Positions 8,841 through 17,813 of a stretch of 64,000 nucleotides of DNA are shown here, piece by piece (position 1 is the first letter of the stretch; every line of letters starts with the position of its first letter). The position numbers and the translations under genes were made by a program. A model generated the notes under the pieces. That model was not told where the DNA came from. It saw nothing but the letters and a program-made list of their open reading frames with translations, and did no database searches. The stretch is from positions 558,001 through 622,000 of the forward strand of contig NZ_CP072380.1 in assembly GCF_018128285.1 (NCBI RefSeq), given 5' to 3'. The stretch is from Atopobium sp. oral taxon 416. Lineage in GTDB: Bacteria; Actinomycetota; Coriobacteriia; Coriobacteriales; Atopobiaceae.

Positions 8841-10103
8841 CTACTGGGCGTTCAGCTGCATCAGGGGGAGCGTCGAGCCGCCGGCGGGCATCACAAGGAT
8901 GCGGGGTGTGCGATGCGTAGCGCTCTTGACTGACCCACGTGCGGCATCCAGGGCTTTCTGTAGCGAGTGGTAGGGCGTCATAAAGCAGTCCAGCGCGGCC
9001 TCGTCAGGGAGATCGGACACCAGATAGACCGAGGCTTTCTGCTCGACGCGGGCGATTGCCGCGGCTTTGTGGCCACCGAGAACAAACTTCTTGTTGAGCC
9101 GATCGATCACATCTTGAGGAGCTTTCGCTTCGTGCATCCACTGCTCAAAGGTGGGGTTTCCCAACCCGTCCTGGCAGGAGCCGACGAGGATAATGATGCC
9201 GCCGTTGCGGACCGGATACTTGGCATTCTCGAGGGCTTTCTGCAGCTGGTAGAGATTGAGGTCTTTGGGGGCGCCGCCTTGGGAGTCCACCACGATGTCC
9301 GCCTGCTCTGAAAGCGGACAGCCAAAGAGCTCATCGAGCTTTTTGCAGGCGACGCGGTGCGCCTTGACGACCTCTCCGGCTGCTGCAAAGACCACATGGT
9401 GATCCTCGTCGAGGACAGCATTGACGATAAAGTTGAGACCGACGGCGCGGCAGGCTTCCTCCACATCGAGCCTCACGGGGCTCTCCATGTTGCCCGCGTG
9501 TGCGGCATCGTCGAGCATGAGGGAGTGATTCTTCTCGATCGCTGCAGAGGTGGAGACGCCGGGCATGATGGCCTTGGCGCCGCCGGAGTAGCCCGCAAAG
9601 TAGTGGTACTCGACATTGCCTAGGGCGATCCGGAACGTGGACTCAGCGATCGGCGTCAGGATATCGATCGGGGTGCCGTGCTTGGTGTGGCCGAAGGAGA
9701 TAAACTCGTCGCCGCCGTTGACGATCGAGTAGTGACCATAGTAGGGCCCGAAGATCGTCTTGAGCTCTTCCTCAGTCTGGGGGCGATGGGAACCCAATGC
9801 CACAGCGAATGTGATGTGGGAATCTGCCACGCCGGCCGCATGCAGCTCGTCGAGGACCGGTCCCAAGAGGACCGGGGTAGGGAGCGGGCGGGTGCAGTCG
9901 CTCGTTATGATCATCACCTGATCGCTTGGGTGAACCAACTGATCGAGGCGTGGGGTGCCGATCGGGTGTGCGAGGGCGGACGTGACGGCCTCCTGCTCAG
10001 AGACGGACGATGTGAGCTCGCGCGCGTGCATCACTTCAATGAGCTCGTCGTCCGGGACCTCGAAGCGCTCTTCCCGCTGTCCGATTTTTACGCTGGTCTG
10101 CAT
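8841..10103 (-). CDS. LarA-family nickel-pincer racemase
   Basis: 420 residues. The LarA family racemises or epimerises 2-hydroxyacids using the nickel-pincer nucleotide cofactor. Catalytic positions can be placed: H106 in GSHRPQTEEE (equivalent to H108 of lactate racemase), H167, K177 (the lysine that binds the cofactor covalently) and H193, in the text YHYFAGYSGGAK followed by KNH. The spacings H-10-K-16-H match the characterised enzyme. No larB, larC or larE genes for cofactor synthesis are in this window, so the cofactor must come from elsewhere in the genome. The exact substrate cannot be read from sequence; many LarA homologues are not lactate-specific. Good AAGGAG before the ATG. Confidence 0.88.
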   Translation of the reverse strand: MQTSVKIGQREERFEVPDDELIEVMHARELTSSVSEQEAVTSALAHPIGTPRLDQLVHPSDQVMIITSDCTRPLPTPVLLGPVLDELHAAGVADSHITFAVALGSHRPQTEEELKTIFGPYYGHYSIVNGGDEFISFGHTKHGTPIDILTPIAESTFRIALGNVEYHYFAGYSGGAKAIMPGVSTSAAIEKNHSLMLDDAAHAGNMESPVRLDVEEACRAVGLNFIVNAVLDEDHHVVFAAAGEVVKAHRVACKKLDELFGCPLSEQADIVVDSQGGAPKDLNLYQLQKALENAKYPVRNGGIIILVGSCQDGLGNPTFEQWMHEAKAPQDVIDRLNKKFVLGGHKAAAIARVEQKASVYLVSDLPDEAALDCFMTPYHSLQKALDAARGSVKSATHRTPRILVMPAGGSTLPLMQLNAQ

Positions 10104-10243
10104 AGCTCTCCTTCGGTTTGTTTTTCTCTATCCTACCCGTGCGGGCACATGGTGGTACACGTTGACCTTATTCGGTAACCCAGAGCTCAAACCTCGATTA
10201 CAATGTGGGAAGGACACATTCAGCTAACGTGAGGGGAGCCACC

Positions 10244-11095
10244 GTGATTCGTTTAGCACTCTCAGATATGGATAACACCCTGGTCCCGTTCGGGAAGCCC
10301 TATGTATCGACCAGAACCCTCAAAGCGATCCACGCCGTGCAGGATGCGGGCATCGAGTTTGGCCCGGTGACCGGCCGAGATTACTTTGAGCTCTTCCGGT
10401 TCTTCCAGGGGGATATCCAGGGCTTTCAGACCGGGGTCATGTCGAGCGGGAAAAAGGTTTACGTCGACGGGCTGTGCGTCTATGAACGAGATATCGACTA
10501 CGAGGCATTTGTGCGGCTCAATGACTGCGTGAAAGAGTTCGATGGCCTCTTCTGCGTCGGCTTCCCGGCCGACACCAGCATCGAGAACCCGGTGTGGATC
10601 GTGGATGACAACCACGATGAGGTGGCGCCCTTTGAAAGGAAGTTCGGCTTCAAGGCCAACTTCGTGGAGAAGCTGCCGCAGATCCCCTACATTGCGGCGA
10701 CGATCGGGATGCCGATGGGAAAGCCCGGCTACAAGGTTGTGCAAGAGCAAGTCGCCCCGCATTTCAAGGAGTTCTACTTCGTGTCCGCCGCCCCCAACTG
10801 GTTCGACGTGGTACCGCGGGGCGTCAACAAGGCGAGCGGCCTCAGGATTTTGATGGGGGAGCTCGCGGTATCCTCCAATGAGGTCGTGATCTTCGGGGAC
10901 TCCGCTAACGATGTGCCGGGGTTCAGGCTCGTGGGCAACACCGTGGCGGTGGCTAATGCTACCGATCAGATCAAGGAGCTTGCCCGCTACCACATCGGCA
11001 CCTCAACAGATGACGGGGTCGCAATCGCGCTTGAGGATATCGCGTGCAATGCGAAGCAGGGGCAGCTTCCCGATTTTATGCGCAACCCTCAGTGA
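10244..11095 (+). CDS. Cof-like HAD-IIB family phosphatase
   Basis: 283 residues. HAD superfamily hydrolase, probably a sugar-phosphate or small-molecule phosphatase. Motif I DMDNT is at residues 8-12 and the late motif GDSANDVPGF is intact; the type IIB cap lies between. I place the start at the GTG at 10244, which has GAGGGGAG 4-5 bases upstream and puts motif I at the very N-terminus as usual; an ATG 39 bases earlier would add 13 unconserved residues. Divergent from the LarA gene. Its 3' end overlaps the convergent GNAT gene by 7 bases. Confidence 0.85.
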   Translation: MIRLALSDMDNTLVPFGKPYVSTRTLKAIHAVQDAGIEFGPVTGRDYFELFRFFQGDIQGFQTGVMSSGKKVYVDGLCVYERDIDYEAFVRLNDCVKEFDGLFCVGFPADTSIENPVWIVDDNHDEVAPFERKFGFKANFVEKLPQIPYIAATIGMPMGKPGYKVVQEQVAPHFKEFYFVSAAPNWFDVVPRGVNKASGLRILMGELAVSSNEVVIFGDSANDVPGFRLVGNTVAVANATDQIKELARYHIGTSTDDGVAIALEDIACNAKQGQLPDFMRNPQ

Positions 11096-11574
11096 TTGTC
11101 CTTATTCAAGATCTGCTCCATGCATAGGCAGTAGGTCTGAAGGCCTAAGTGCTGGTAGAACTGGACGGCCTCAGGGTTTAGGGTCCAGGCGTGCAGCGTG
11201 AGGCGGTAGCAGCCCTCACGCTGTGCGAAGCCTGCCACGTACTTGTAGAGCGCTTTGCCGATGCCTTTCCTGCGTGACTTTTCGTCGACGCACAGATCGT
11301 CGAGGTAGAGGGTCTTGATGTGCGTCAGGTTGTTGGCCCCGGTGTTGTTCTGGAACTCGCAGAAGGCGTGGGCGACGACGCTTCCGTCCTCGTCGAGTGC
11401 CACAAAGATGGGGCGCTTAGGATCCCTGAGGAGGACTTTTAGGTCCTCACCGGTGTACTTCACGCTGTTCGGGACAAAGAGGTCCGGACGTTTGTTCGCA
11501 TGGATCGCTAAAACCTGCTCGAGCAGGTGATGGATCGCGGGGATGTCTTGTTCTTCTGCAGGCCTGATCTGCAT
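11089..11574 (-). CDS. GNAT family N-acetyltransferase
   Basis: 161 residues from the ATG at 11574. The acetyl-CoA-binding motif is seen as LCVDEKSRRKGIGKALYKYV, with the conserved R/Q-x-x-G-x-G/A loop (RRKGIG). A late HAWTLNPEAVQFYQHLGL segment is the usual GNAT beta-6/beta-7 region. An upstream in-frame GTG at 11583 directly abuts the previous stop, but AGGTGAT lies 4 bases before the ATG, so I prefer the ATG. The acceptor is unknown. It follows the PH-like membrane protein gene without a gap and is likely co-transcribed. Confidence 0.85.
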   Translation of the reverse strand: MQIRPAEEQDIPAIHHLLEQVLAIHANKRPDLFVPNSVKYTGEDLKVLLRDPKRPIFVALDEDGSVVAHAFCEFQNNTGANNLTHIKTLYLDDLCVDEKSRRKGIGKALYKYVAGFAQREGCYRLTLHAWTLNPEAVQFYQHLGLQTYCLCMEQILNKDNH

Positions 11575-11583
11575 AGGGATCAC

Positions 11584-12045
11584 CTACTTGCTGGTGTCTT
11601 TTATCAACTCGGTGTGGGCGTTCACGTAGTCGACCAGTTTGTCGAAGTTGGTGCTTGAGGAGTGGAAAGTCCTGACACGCCCGCGCAGGATCAGCTCAAG
11701 TGAGTGGGATTTCTCACGGATATCGACGGCAGTGACCTCGCCCCAGCCGAAGGTGCGGGTCTGCCCGATGCAGTTGGTGTAGTGCACGCCTTCCTCGTCG
11801 ACACAGAGCTTGCGGTTGAAATAGTTCAGGATCTGGATCCAGGCCATCACCATCAGCACCGCGCAGAAGGCAGAGCCAACCCACCGCAGAAGCAGGAGCC
11901 GGAAGGATCCATTGAAAATCGGCAGGAACAAGAGAAAGATTGCGAAGGCTGCGACCAGAAGCACCCCGATCCCGTAGCGCAGATTGGAAGAGACGTGCTC
12001 GGTCGAAGTGATGCTTTCTGTGGTGTGCGTATCTTCCTCAGCCAC
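11584..12045 (-). CDS. Small membrane protein with PH-like C-terminal domain
   Basis: About 153 residues from a GTG at 12045, which has CGAGG 6 bases upstream; an open frame extends to 12123 but the extra residues look non-coding. Two hydrophobic segments (roughly residues 25-45 and 55-75) are followed by a charged beta-rich domain with the pattern EGVHYTN...FGWGEVTAVDI...LELIL, resembling bacterial PH domains that follow two membrane helices. Function is unknown. The stop abuts the start of the GNAT gene. Confidence 0.65.
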   Translation of the reverse strand: MAEEDTHTTESITSTEHVSSNLRYGIGVLLVAAFAIFLLFLPIFNGSFRLLLLRWVGSAFCAVLMVMAWIQILNYFNRKLCVDEEGVHYTNCIGQTRTFGWGEVTAVDIREKSHSLELILRGRVRTFHSSSTNFDKLVDYVNAHTELIKDTSK

Positions 12046-12134
12046 GTGGTGCCTCGATAGATCTTTAAGTGCGCGAACGATATGCCGCTCACAGGGTGGT
12101 GCGTGTGCACTTTCCCCATACAACGGGTGCGCAC

Positions 12135-12153
12135 GGTACCTGAAACAGGTACC
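12135..12153. promoter_or_regulatory. Palindromic operator candidate in a divergent promoter region
   Basis: GGTACCTGAAACAGGTACC is a perfect 8-bp inverted repeat with a 3-base centre. It lies between the minus-strand PH-like gene and the plus-strand operon starting at 12185, and covers the place where a -35 box would fall for a -10-like TACACT at 12167-12172. No identified regulator is nearby. A single half site, CAGGTACC, recurs at 30691-30698 in the spacer of another promoter. Confidence 0.55.
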
Positions 12154-12184
12154 ATTGTAGCTGAATTACACTAGAGATACGACG

Positions 12185-13417
12185 GTGCAACAGAGAAGAC
12201 GGCCACACAGGCTGTCGAAAGAGGCTATACGATCCATGGAACTCACGTGCGAAACCCGCCGGTATAAGCGGTTGATGGCGGAGGTACGCATACAGATTGT
12301 CAATGGGAACGACGAGGAGACCCGCGCGGCCTTGAAGGCCGTCGAGCCCTATCTGTCCCAGATCTCACCTTTCGAGAAGGTCGATCTTTTGGAGCGTGCC
12401 TGCCTCTGGTCGAGCAAGGAGATCGTGGATACTCTCTTCGATACGCTCGCTCCCTTTGTTTACCGTGGCTGGGCGCTCGCATTGGCGCTGCGCTCAGGCC
12501 GGGAGGAGATCGCGCGCGACCTATTGAGGCGCGGGGTTGACCTGCTGGAGGATCCGACGATCCCGCTCGGCACCCCTAACCGCGACGAGCTCGTGAGGCG
12601 TCTGACGCGAGGAGGGTTAACCGAAGTCTCCAAGGAGCTCTTCGAGAATCCCTTTGCGGTCTCGGTGACCCGCGGCGCCTTTGTGCCGCCTTCGAACTCT
12701 GAGGCGCTTCTGGGTGCCAACTACTCACGCGGCTACTCGATCGTCACTACGGTGGCGCTGATTGAGAAGATAGCAAGCGAGGGGCGTTTCTCCGCAGTGG
12801 TCTTCGACGACCTGCTGCGCACTGCCCTGCTTCTAGCTTCCTCGGCGCACCGGAACCCCGCCTCCTATCAGCCGGAGACTGCGAAGAGCTGCCTTAAGTT
12901 GGCCCGTGCCCTGCTCAAGATGTGCAGCAACAATAAGGGTGACACTGAACGGATCGATGCGGTAGCCGCCAGGTTCATTACGCCGGATACCGATGAGAAT
13001 ACGATGGCGTTTATCTGTGAGTGTGCCCCACAGGTCTTCTACCAGAAGCTTGCCGGGGCTGACTGGCTCCAGAAGAATACCGATCTGGTGAGGGCGATGG
13101 TGAACCACCTGACGCCAGGTACCCAGTACCAAAACGGCGTGTTGCTCAGGGTCCTTGCCCGGGGAGCCTGCCTCGACGAGCTGAAAGAGATGCGTCCCTG
13201 GAAGGACACCTTCACCCCCGCTAACATCAATGCGGCGATCGACGCCGCCAGTGAGGCAGGGCACGCCGAAGTCGCAGCGTGGCTGCTGACGGTGGCGCAG
13301 GGGGTCAACGACAGCAAGAAAGGTGCTGCGCCGCACACAGAGCCGCAGGCAAAATCTGATCAGGACGAGGGAAACGACAGGGACGACCTCGGAGATCTCT
13401 CGGACCTGCTGCTGTAA
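12185..13417 (+). CDS. Helical-repeat (ankyrin-like) protein of unknown function, operon with VWA and MoxR ATPase
   Basis: 410 residues from GTG, or about 393 from the ATG at 12236, which has AAAGAGG further upstream. The protein is built of helix pairs, for example LVRRLTRGGLTEVSKELFENP and INAAIDAASEAGHAEVAAWLL; the last has the ankyrin-like A-A-x-x-G-H-x-E-V-A-x-x-L pattern. The tail is an acidic, Asp-rich run ending DLGDLSDLLL. No enzymatic motif and no membrane segment. It opens a four-gene operon and is 4 bases from the next gene. I infer a scaffold or substrate-recognition partner of the MoxR-VWA pair; I could not assign a named family. Confidence 0.75.
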   Translation: MQQRRRPHRLSKEAIRSMELTCETRRYKRLMAEVRIQIVNGNDEETRAALKAVEPYLSQISPFEKVDLLERACLWSSKEIVDTLFDTLAPFVYRGWALALALRSGREEIARDLLRRGVDLLEDPTIPLGTPNRDELVRRLTRGGLTEVSKELFENPFAVSVTRGAFVPPSNSEALLGANYSRGYSIVTTVALIEKIASEGRFSAVVFDDLLRTALLLASSAHRNPASYQPETAKSCLKLARALLKMCSNNKGDTERIDAVAARFITPDTDENTMAFICECAPQVFYQKLAGADWLQKNTDLVRAMVNHLTPGTQYQNGVLLRVLARGACLDELKEMRPWKDTFTPANINAAIDAASEAGHAEVAAWLLTVAQGVNDSKKGAAPHTEPQAKSDQDEGNDRDDLGDLSDLLL

Positions 13418-13421
13418 GGAT

Positions 13422-15020
13422 ATGGCCGTGGAAGTAAACGATGCACAAGGTATAGATCTCGCGACGCAGCGCAAAAAGCAGTTTGCGCTCGCAAAGCAGG
13501 TCGTGGAGCTTGCGAAGGGGTTGGTGGTCTCAGATAACCACTTTCTGGCGCTTGCAATCGGGCAATTGGACATTGTGATGGCGCCGGCGCCTATGCCCCT
13601 GAGTTTTGCAACTGACGGTGAGAAGCTCTACATCGACCCCACCCGGGTGCTCGACGACTTTGTCAGGACCAAGGAAGCCCCGATCCGTGACGTCGTCCAC
13701 ACCCTCCTGCACTGTATTCTGATGCACCCCTTTGTCACGAGGGACATTGAACAGGGCCCTTGGAGCCTAGCCTGCGACATTGTGGTGGAAAACCTGGTGT
13801 CGGAGATCTGTGGGCCGCGACCCGCAGAGCGCGGCGACTCGATCGAGCTCACGATCCAGCATCTCAAATCGAACATGCACCAGCAGCTCTCAACGCAGAG
13901 CCTCTATCGGGTGCTGCAGACGCGTAAGTACCGGCCCTACATTCCTGCCTGGGTCGATATCTTCCAGAGTGATATCCATGACCTGTGGTACCCAAAGCCC
14001 CCGAATGGGGAAGAGGAATCCGGCTGCGCGCACATTGAGCGCGATACCACCGATGAGGCCAACGAGTTTGTCGAGCACCACCACGAGCAGATGAAGACCG
14101 CCGGTGAGACCCGTGAGGGGAGCGAACGGCAGACGCAGACGAGCGGCTCCGGAACCCAAGCCTCAGAGGCTGAGGGGGGTAGCTGCACCGCGGAGCAGGC
14201 AGCGGAAGAGGCGGCGCGCGAACAGCAGCGCAAGCGTGACGAGCACGAGTGGATGCGGGTAGCCAAGACGATCAACGTCGACCTGCAGACTATCTCCAAG
14301 CAGCGCGGCGACGCCTTGGGCGATCTGATGGAAGAACTCGAGATCCGCACGCACCGACCGGTGGACTACCGGCAGTTCCTGCGCAAGTTCGCTTCGGTGC
14401 ACGAGAGCATGCATGTCTCACAGGACGAGTTTGACTACATCTTCTATACCTACGGCATGCAGCTCTACAAGAATATGCCGCTGATCGAGCCTCTGGAGTA
14501 CCGCGATGAGCGGACGATCAAAGAGTTCGTGATTGTCCTGGATACCTCAGGATCGGTCGCCGGTGAGACCCTTCAGCGCTTCGTCGATGTGACCTTCGAT
14601 GTGCTGACTTCGAGTGGGGCCTTTGCTGACAAGGTCAACATCCACCTGATCGAGGCGGATGCAGGCGTTGAGTCGGATACGAAGATCACCAGTGAGCATG
14701 ACCTGAAGCGGTGGGAATCCCACATCGCAGTGAAGGGCTTCGGGGGGACCGACTTCCGCCCGGCCTTCACCTATGTCAACGAGCTGCAGGAGCAGGGGGA
14801 GTTCTCCCACCTCGATGGGCTGATCTACTTTACCGATGGGTACGGAATCTATCCAAAGCGCCGTCCGCGCTACAAGACGGCCTTTGTCTTTCTGGATTCC
14901 ACCTACCGAAAGGAACTAGTACCTCCCTGGGCGATCCAGCTTGTGTTGCCGCCGGAAGAATTGACGCGTGAGGCGGAAGAGCTGGATCGGGACACGACAT
15001 ACGTTAGGAAGCAAGCATGA
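13422..15020 (+). CDS. VWA-like protein with N-terminal metallopeptidase-like domain (DUF2201 type)
   Basis: 532 residues from the ATG at 13422 with TAAGGA just upstream. The N-terminal part carries HTLLHCILMHP near residue 92, an HExxH-like helix in which the glutamate is replaced, as in many DUF2201 proteins. A low-complexity charged linker at about 215-275 follows. The C-terminal part is a von Willebrand factor A-like domain with a complete MIDAS start, DTSGS at 374, and a late TDG. This pair of domains is normally encoded next to a MoxR AAA+ ATPase, as here (4-base overlap with the next gene), and such pairs are thought to act as chaperones or metal-insertion factors. The target is unknown. 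Confidence 0.87.
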   Translation: MAVEVNDAQGIDLATQRKKQFALAKQVVELAKGLVVSDNHFLALAIGQLDIVMAPAPMPLSFATDGEKLYIDPTRVLDDFVRTKEAPIRDVVHTLLHCILMHPFVTRDIEQGPWSLACDIVVENLVSEICGPRPAERGDSIELTIQHLKSNMHQQLSTQSLYRVLQTRKYRPYIPAWVDIFQSDIHDLWYPKPPNGEEESGCAHIERDTTDEANEFVEHHHEQMKTAGETREGSERQTQTSGSGTQASEAEGGSCTAEQAAEEAAREQQRKRDEHEWMRVAKTINVDLQTISKQRGDALGDLMEELEIRTHRPVDYRQFLRKFASVHESMHVSQDEFDYIFYTYGMQLYKNMPLIEPLEYRDERTIKEFVIVLDTSGSVAGETLQRFVDVTFDVLTSSGAFADKVNIHLIEADAGVESDTKITSEHDLKRWESHIAVKGFGGTDFRPAFTYVNELQEQGEFSHLDGLIYFTDGYGIYPKRRPRYKTAFVFLDSTYRKELVPPWAIQLVLPPEELTREAEELDRDTTYVRKQA

Positions 15021-16543
15021 ATCTTAAAACCGCGACAGAGCAGATCAAAGGCGCCGTGCGGGCCTACCTGGCGAAGGATGACCAAGGTCTCTATCTGATC
15101 CCGTCCCAGATGCAGCGTCCGCTGATCCTGATGGGGCCTCCGGGCATCGGCAAAACCGCAATCGTGTCACAGGTAGCCCAGGAGCTGCACATCAACTATG
15201 TGTCGTACTCCATGACGCACCACACGCGTCAGAGTGCGCTGGGCCTGCCCTATATCACCGAGGCGACCTATGGGGGTTCGACCTACAAGATCTCACGCTA
15301 TACGATGAGTGAGATCATCGCCTCCACCTACGACGCAATCAAGGCTTCCGGCATTCAGGAAGGCATCATCTTTTTGGATGAGGTGAACTGCGTCTCTGAG
15401 ACGCTGGCGCCGTCGCTGCTGCAGTTTCTGCAGTACAAGACCTTTGGCCAGCATAAACTGCCGACCGGCTGGGTCATCATCACCGCCGGCAACCCGCCTG
15501 AGTACAACAGCGCCGCCCGTGAGTTTGATGCGGCGATGCTCGACCGTATGAAGGTGATCGATATTGAACCGGATCTCGATGTGTGGATGGACTATGCCCA
15601 CGCCCACGGCGTCCACCCTGCGATCATCACCTACCTCACGAACAAGCCGCAGAACTTCTACCACGTACAGGCTCAGGTCGACAGCACTTCAATCGTGACC
15701 GCACGTGGCTGGGAAGACCTTTCCCGCATGATCCAGGCTTATCAAAAGCTGGGACTCAAGATCGACCTCGACCTGATCGGCCAGTACCTGCAGGATCCGG
15801 AGATCGCGGAGGACTTCAGCCTCTACCTCGAGCTCTTTGAGAAGTACCAAGACGACTACCAGGTCAACATGATCCTGGCAGGCTCCGCTTCAAACGACCT
15901 GGTGACCCGTGCAAAGCAGGCGCCGTTCGACGAGCGTGTGGCCCTCATCAACCTCCTGATCGATGTCCTGCTGCGCGATGCGCACAAGATCGCCTATCGG
16001 AAGCAGGCACTGCTTGAAGTCAGAAGCGTCCTGAAAGACCTCAAGGGCGCTGAAAATGGTGCGGCGATCCTGAAGGTGATCCAGCAGGCGGAGAGCCTGA
16101 TAAATTCAGAGCTCAAGCGCCTGAAGACAGAGGGCGGGGCGACCGTCAGGCGCCAGGAGGTCCTCTCACGCGAGTCACGTACCTTGGCGCAGCTGCGCCA
16201 GGACGTCTCTCGTGCGATAACCCAGGGCTGCGGCGAGCTTTCCGGTGAGGAAGGCTATGATATCGTGAAAGGAATCTTCAACGGACTCGTGGGAGACCTT
16301 TCCGCTTCCTCGAAGAGCCTGAAGCACTCGATTGACGCTGCGATTGACTTTGTCGGTGCCGCCTTCGGAGACTCGCAGGAGATGCTGATCCTCACAACTC
16401 ACCTCGCAGTGGACCACGACTTCACCCACTTCGTGGCGGAGAATGGCTCCAAGAAGTTTGTGGATCACGCCCAAGGCCTGATGTTCCACGACAGAAGCGC
16501 GCAGCTGCTCGAGCAGGCACAGAAGCTGGGGGGACTGTCATGA
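15017..16543 (+). CDS. MoxR-type AAA+ ATPase
   Basis: 508 residues. Walker A GPPGIGKT at 40-47 and Walker B IIFLDEVN at 117-124 are intact, and the segment after Walker B (sensor 1 TAGNPP) fits the MoxR group. The C-terminal 230 residues are helical and extend beyond the usual 330-residue MoxR, with several coiled-coil-like stretches. ATGA overlaps join it to the VWA gene upstream and to the small gene downstream, so translation is coupled. Expected to work with the VWA protein as an ATP-driven remodelling pair. Confidence 0.88.
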   Translation: MNLKTATEQIKGAVRAYLAKDDQGLYLIPSQMQRPLILMGPPGIGKTAIVSQVAQELHINYVSYSMTHHTRQSALGLPYITEATYGGSTYKISRYTMSEIIASTYDAIKASGIQEGIIFLDEVNCVSETLAPSLLQFLQYKTFGQHKLPTGWVIITAGNPPEYNSAAREFDAAMLDRMKVIDIEPDLDVWMDYAHAHGVHPAIITYLTNKPQNFYHVQAQVDSTSIVTARGWEDLSRMIQAYQKLGLKIDLDLIGQYLQDPEIAEDFSLYLELFEKYQDDYQVNMILAGSASNDLVTRAKQAPFDERVALINLLIDVLLRDAHKIAYRKQALLEVRSVLKDLKGAENGAAILKVIQQAESLINSELKRLKTEGGATVRRQEVLSRESRTLAQLRQDVSRAITQGCGELSGEEGYDIVKGIFNGLVGDLSASSKSLKHSIDAAIDFVGAAFGDSQEMLILTTHLAVDHDFTHFVAENGSKKFVDHAQGLMFHDRSAQLLEQAQKLGGLS

Positions 16544-16914
16544 GTGAGCAGGATCCCAAGCACAGTCTCGCTGACGATATCGCGGCCAGCGGCCTGCACA
16601 TGTCAAAAGAACTGAAGGAATCTCTGTGGGAACAGGATGTAGAAGAGGTACAGGGAACCGCACAGCCTGCTGCCTGCGGTGCGGCCTTCTCATCCTCCAC
16701 ACAGGAGGTCAGAGAGACCGTCACAACGGACACACAGGACACTGATCCTGGGGATCCGACGGGAACTGCCTTCTTCAAGGCGATGAATGCCTATCGGGCT
16801 GCCCGCAAAGAAGGGGACAAAGATAGACTTGCAGAGGCACAGAAACATCTGCAGGACGTGGTGCGTTCGGAGCTGAGCGGGGACGCTGGCTGCGAAGCTG
16901 TCGGTAAGAAATAA
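16540..16914 (+). CDS. Small acidic protein, last gene of the MoxR-VWA operon
   Basis: 124 residues, hydrophilic, with a Thr/Asp/Ser-rich middle and a C-terminal helix resembling a tetratricopeptide half (FFKAMNAYRAARKEGDKDRLAEAQKHL). No known family recognised. The ATGA overlap with the ATPase gene supports that it is real and translated with it. Confidence 0.65.
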   Translation: MSEQDPKHSLADDIAASGLHMSKELKESLWEQDVEEVQGTAQPAACGAAFSSSTQEVRETVTTDTQDTDPGDPTGTAFFKAMNAYRAARKEGDKDRLAEAQKHLQDVVRSELSGDAGCEAVGKK

Positions 16915-16932
16915 GGGGTATATGAACAGGCA

Positions 16933-16950
16933 CCGCATCGAGAGATGCGG
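16933..16950. terminator. Short hairpin between convergent genes
   Basis: CCGCATC and GATGCGG form a 7-bp stem with a four-base GAGA loop between the end of the MoxR operon and the end of pyrE. There is no U-tract, so termination is only a suggestion. Confidence 0.35.
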
Positions 16951-16993
16951 CTCCTGCCATTCCAGCTGTATTCGATGCTGCAAGGATAAAAAC

Positions 16994-17659
16994 TTAGGCT
17001 CTCACACCGTACTTGGCATAGTACTCGTCGAGCGCATGATCGATCTTGGGGGTGATGAGCGTACCGGTGAGGGCTTCATGCACCTCCTGCATCGTGGTGA
17101 TGCTTGCAACCGGGAAGCCGTAGCGCTCGTGAATCTCATCCTGCGCGCTCTTGACGCCGCCACGGCCAACCTCCATACGGTTGAGGGAGACGATCAGGCC
17201 CACAATCTCGATATCGGCGGCCGCCTTGATCTTCGGCAGGGTCTCATCGATCGATTTGCCGGAAGTGGTGACGTCTTCGACGATCACGACCTCATCCTCA
17301 TCGTGCAGGGTAGCACCGAGGAGCTGCCCCTTGTCTGCCCCGTGGTCTTTGGCCTCTTTCCGATCGGCGCAGTAGGAAGCCTCTTTGCCATACAGCTCAT
17401 CGAGTGCGATGCACGTGGTGACTGCCAGTGGGATGCCCTTGTACGCGGGGCCGAAGACGACGTTGAAATCGAGCCCGAAGTGCTCTTTGATCGCCTGAGC
17501 GTAGAACGTTCCCAATTTGTGGAGCTGCGAGCCGGTCGTATAGGCTCCGGCATTCATAAAGAAGGGGGAGATACGGCCGCTTTTGAGCGTGAAGGTGCCG
17601 AACTTCAGCACGTCGCTCTGAACCATAAAGTCAATGAATTCTCGCTGATAGTCCTTCAT
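16994..17659 (-). CDS. pyrE: Orotate phosphoribosyltransferase
   Basis: 221 residues from the ATG at 17659, preceded by AAAGGGTC; a longer open frame upstream is not conserved-looking. Transfers phosphoribose from PRPP to orotate, the fifth step of pyrimidine synthesis. The PRPP-binding loop VVIVEDVTTSGKS is at 124-136, and the flexible catalytic loop RKEAKDHG at 100-107 carries the essential Lys/His. No other pyr genes are nearby. It is divergent from nhaA. Confidence 0.93.
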   Translation of the reverse strand: MKDYQREFIDFMVQSDVLKFGTFTLKSGRISPFFMNAGAYTTGSQLHKLGTFYAQAIKEHFGLDFNVVFGPAYKGIPLAVTTCIALDELYGKEASYCADRKEAKDHGADKGQLLGATLHDEDEVVIVEDVTTSGKSIDETLPKIKAAADIEIVGLIVSLNRMEVGRGGVKSAQDEIHERYGFPVASITTMQEVHEALTGTLITPKIDHALDEYYAKYGVRA

Positions 17660-17813
17660 AGGGTGACCCTTTACGACGAAGTCTTTGCAAAACCGTATCC
17701 ATTGTACGCACAAACCTCTCACAGTGCCTGGTTCCCAAAGGTCTTGACACTCCCTTTTGTACGGCGCTGCAAAATTCGGTAGGCTAGAGGGTGGCAGCTT
17801 TATATGAGAAGAA

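Noticed and set aside
10162-10204. TTGACC and TACAAT as a promoter for the HAD phosphatase gene
   Set aside because: The spacing of 31 bases is far too long for a standard promoter.
17744-17785. Promoter TTGACA upstream of nhaA
   Set aside because: A good -35 is present but no -10 at a suitable distance; the next candidate is 30 bases away.
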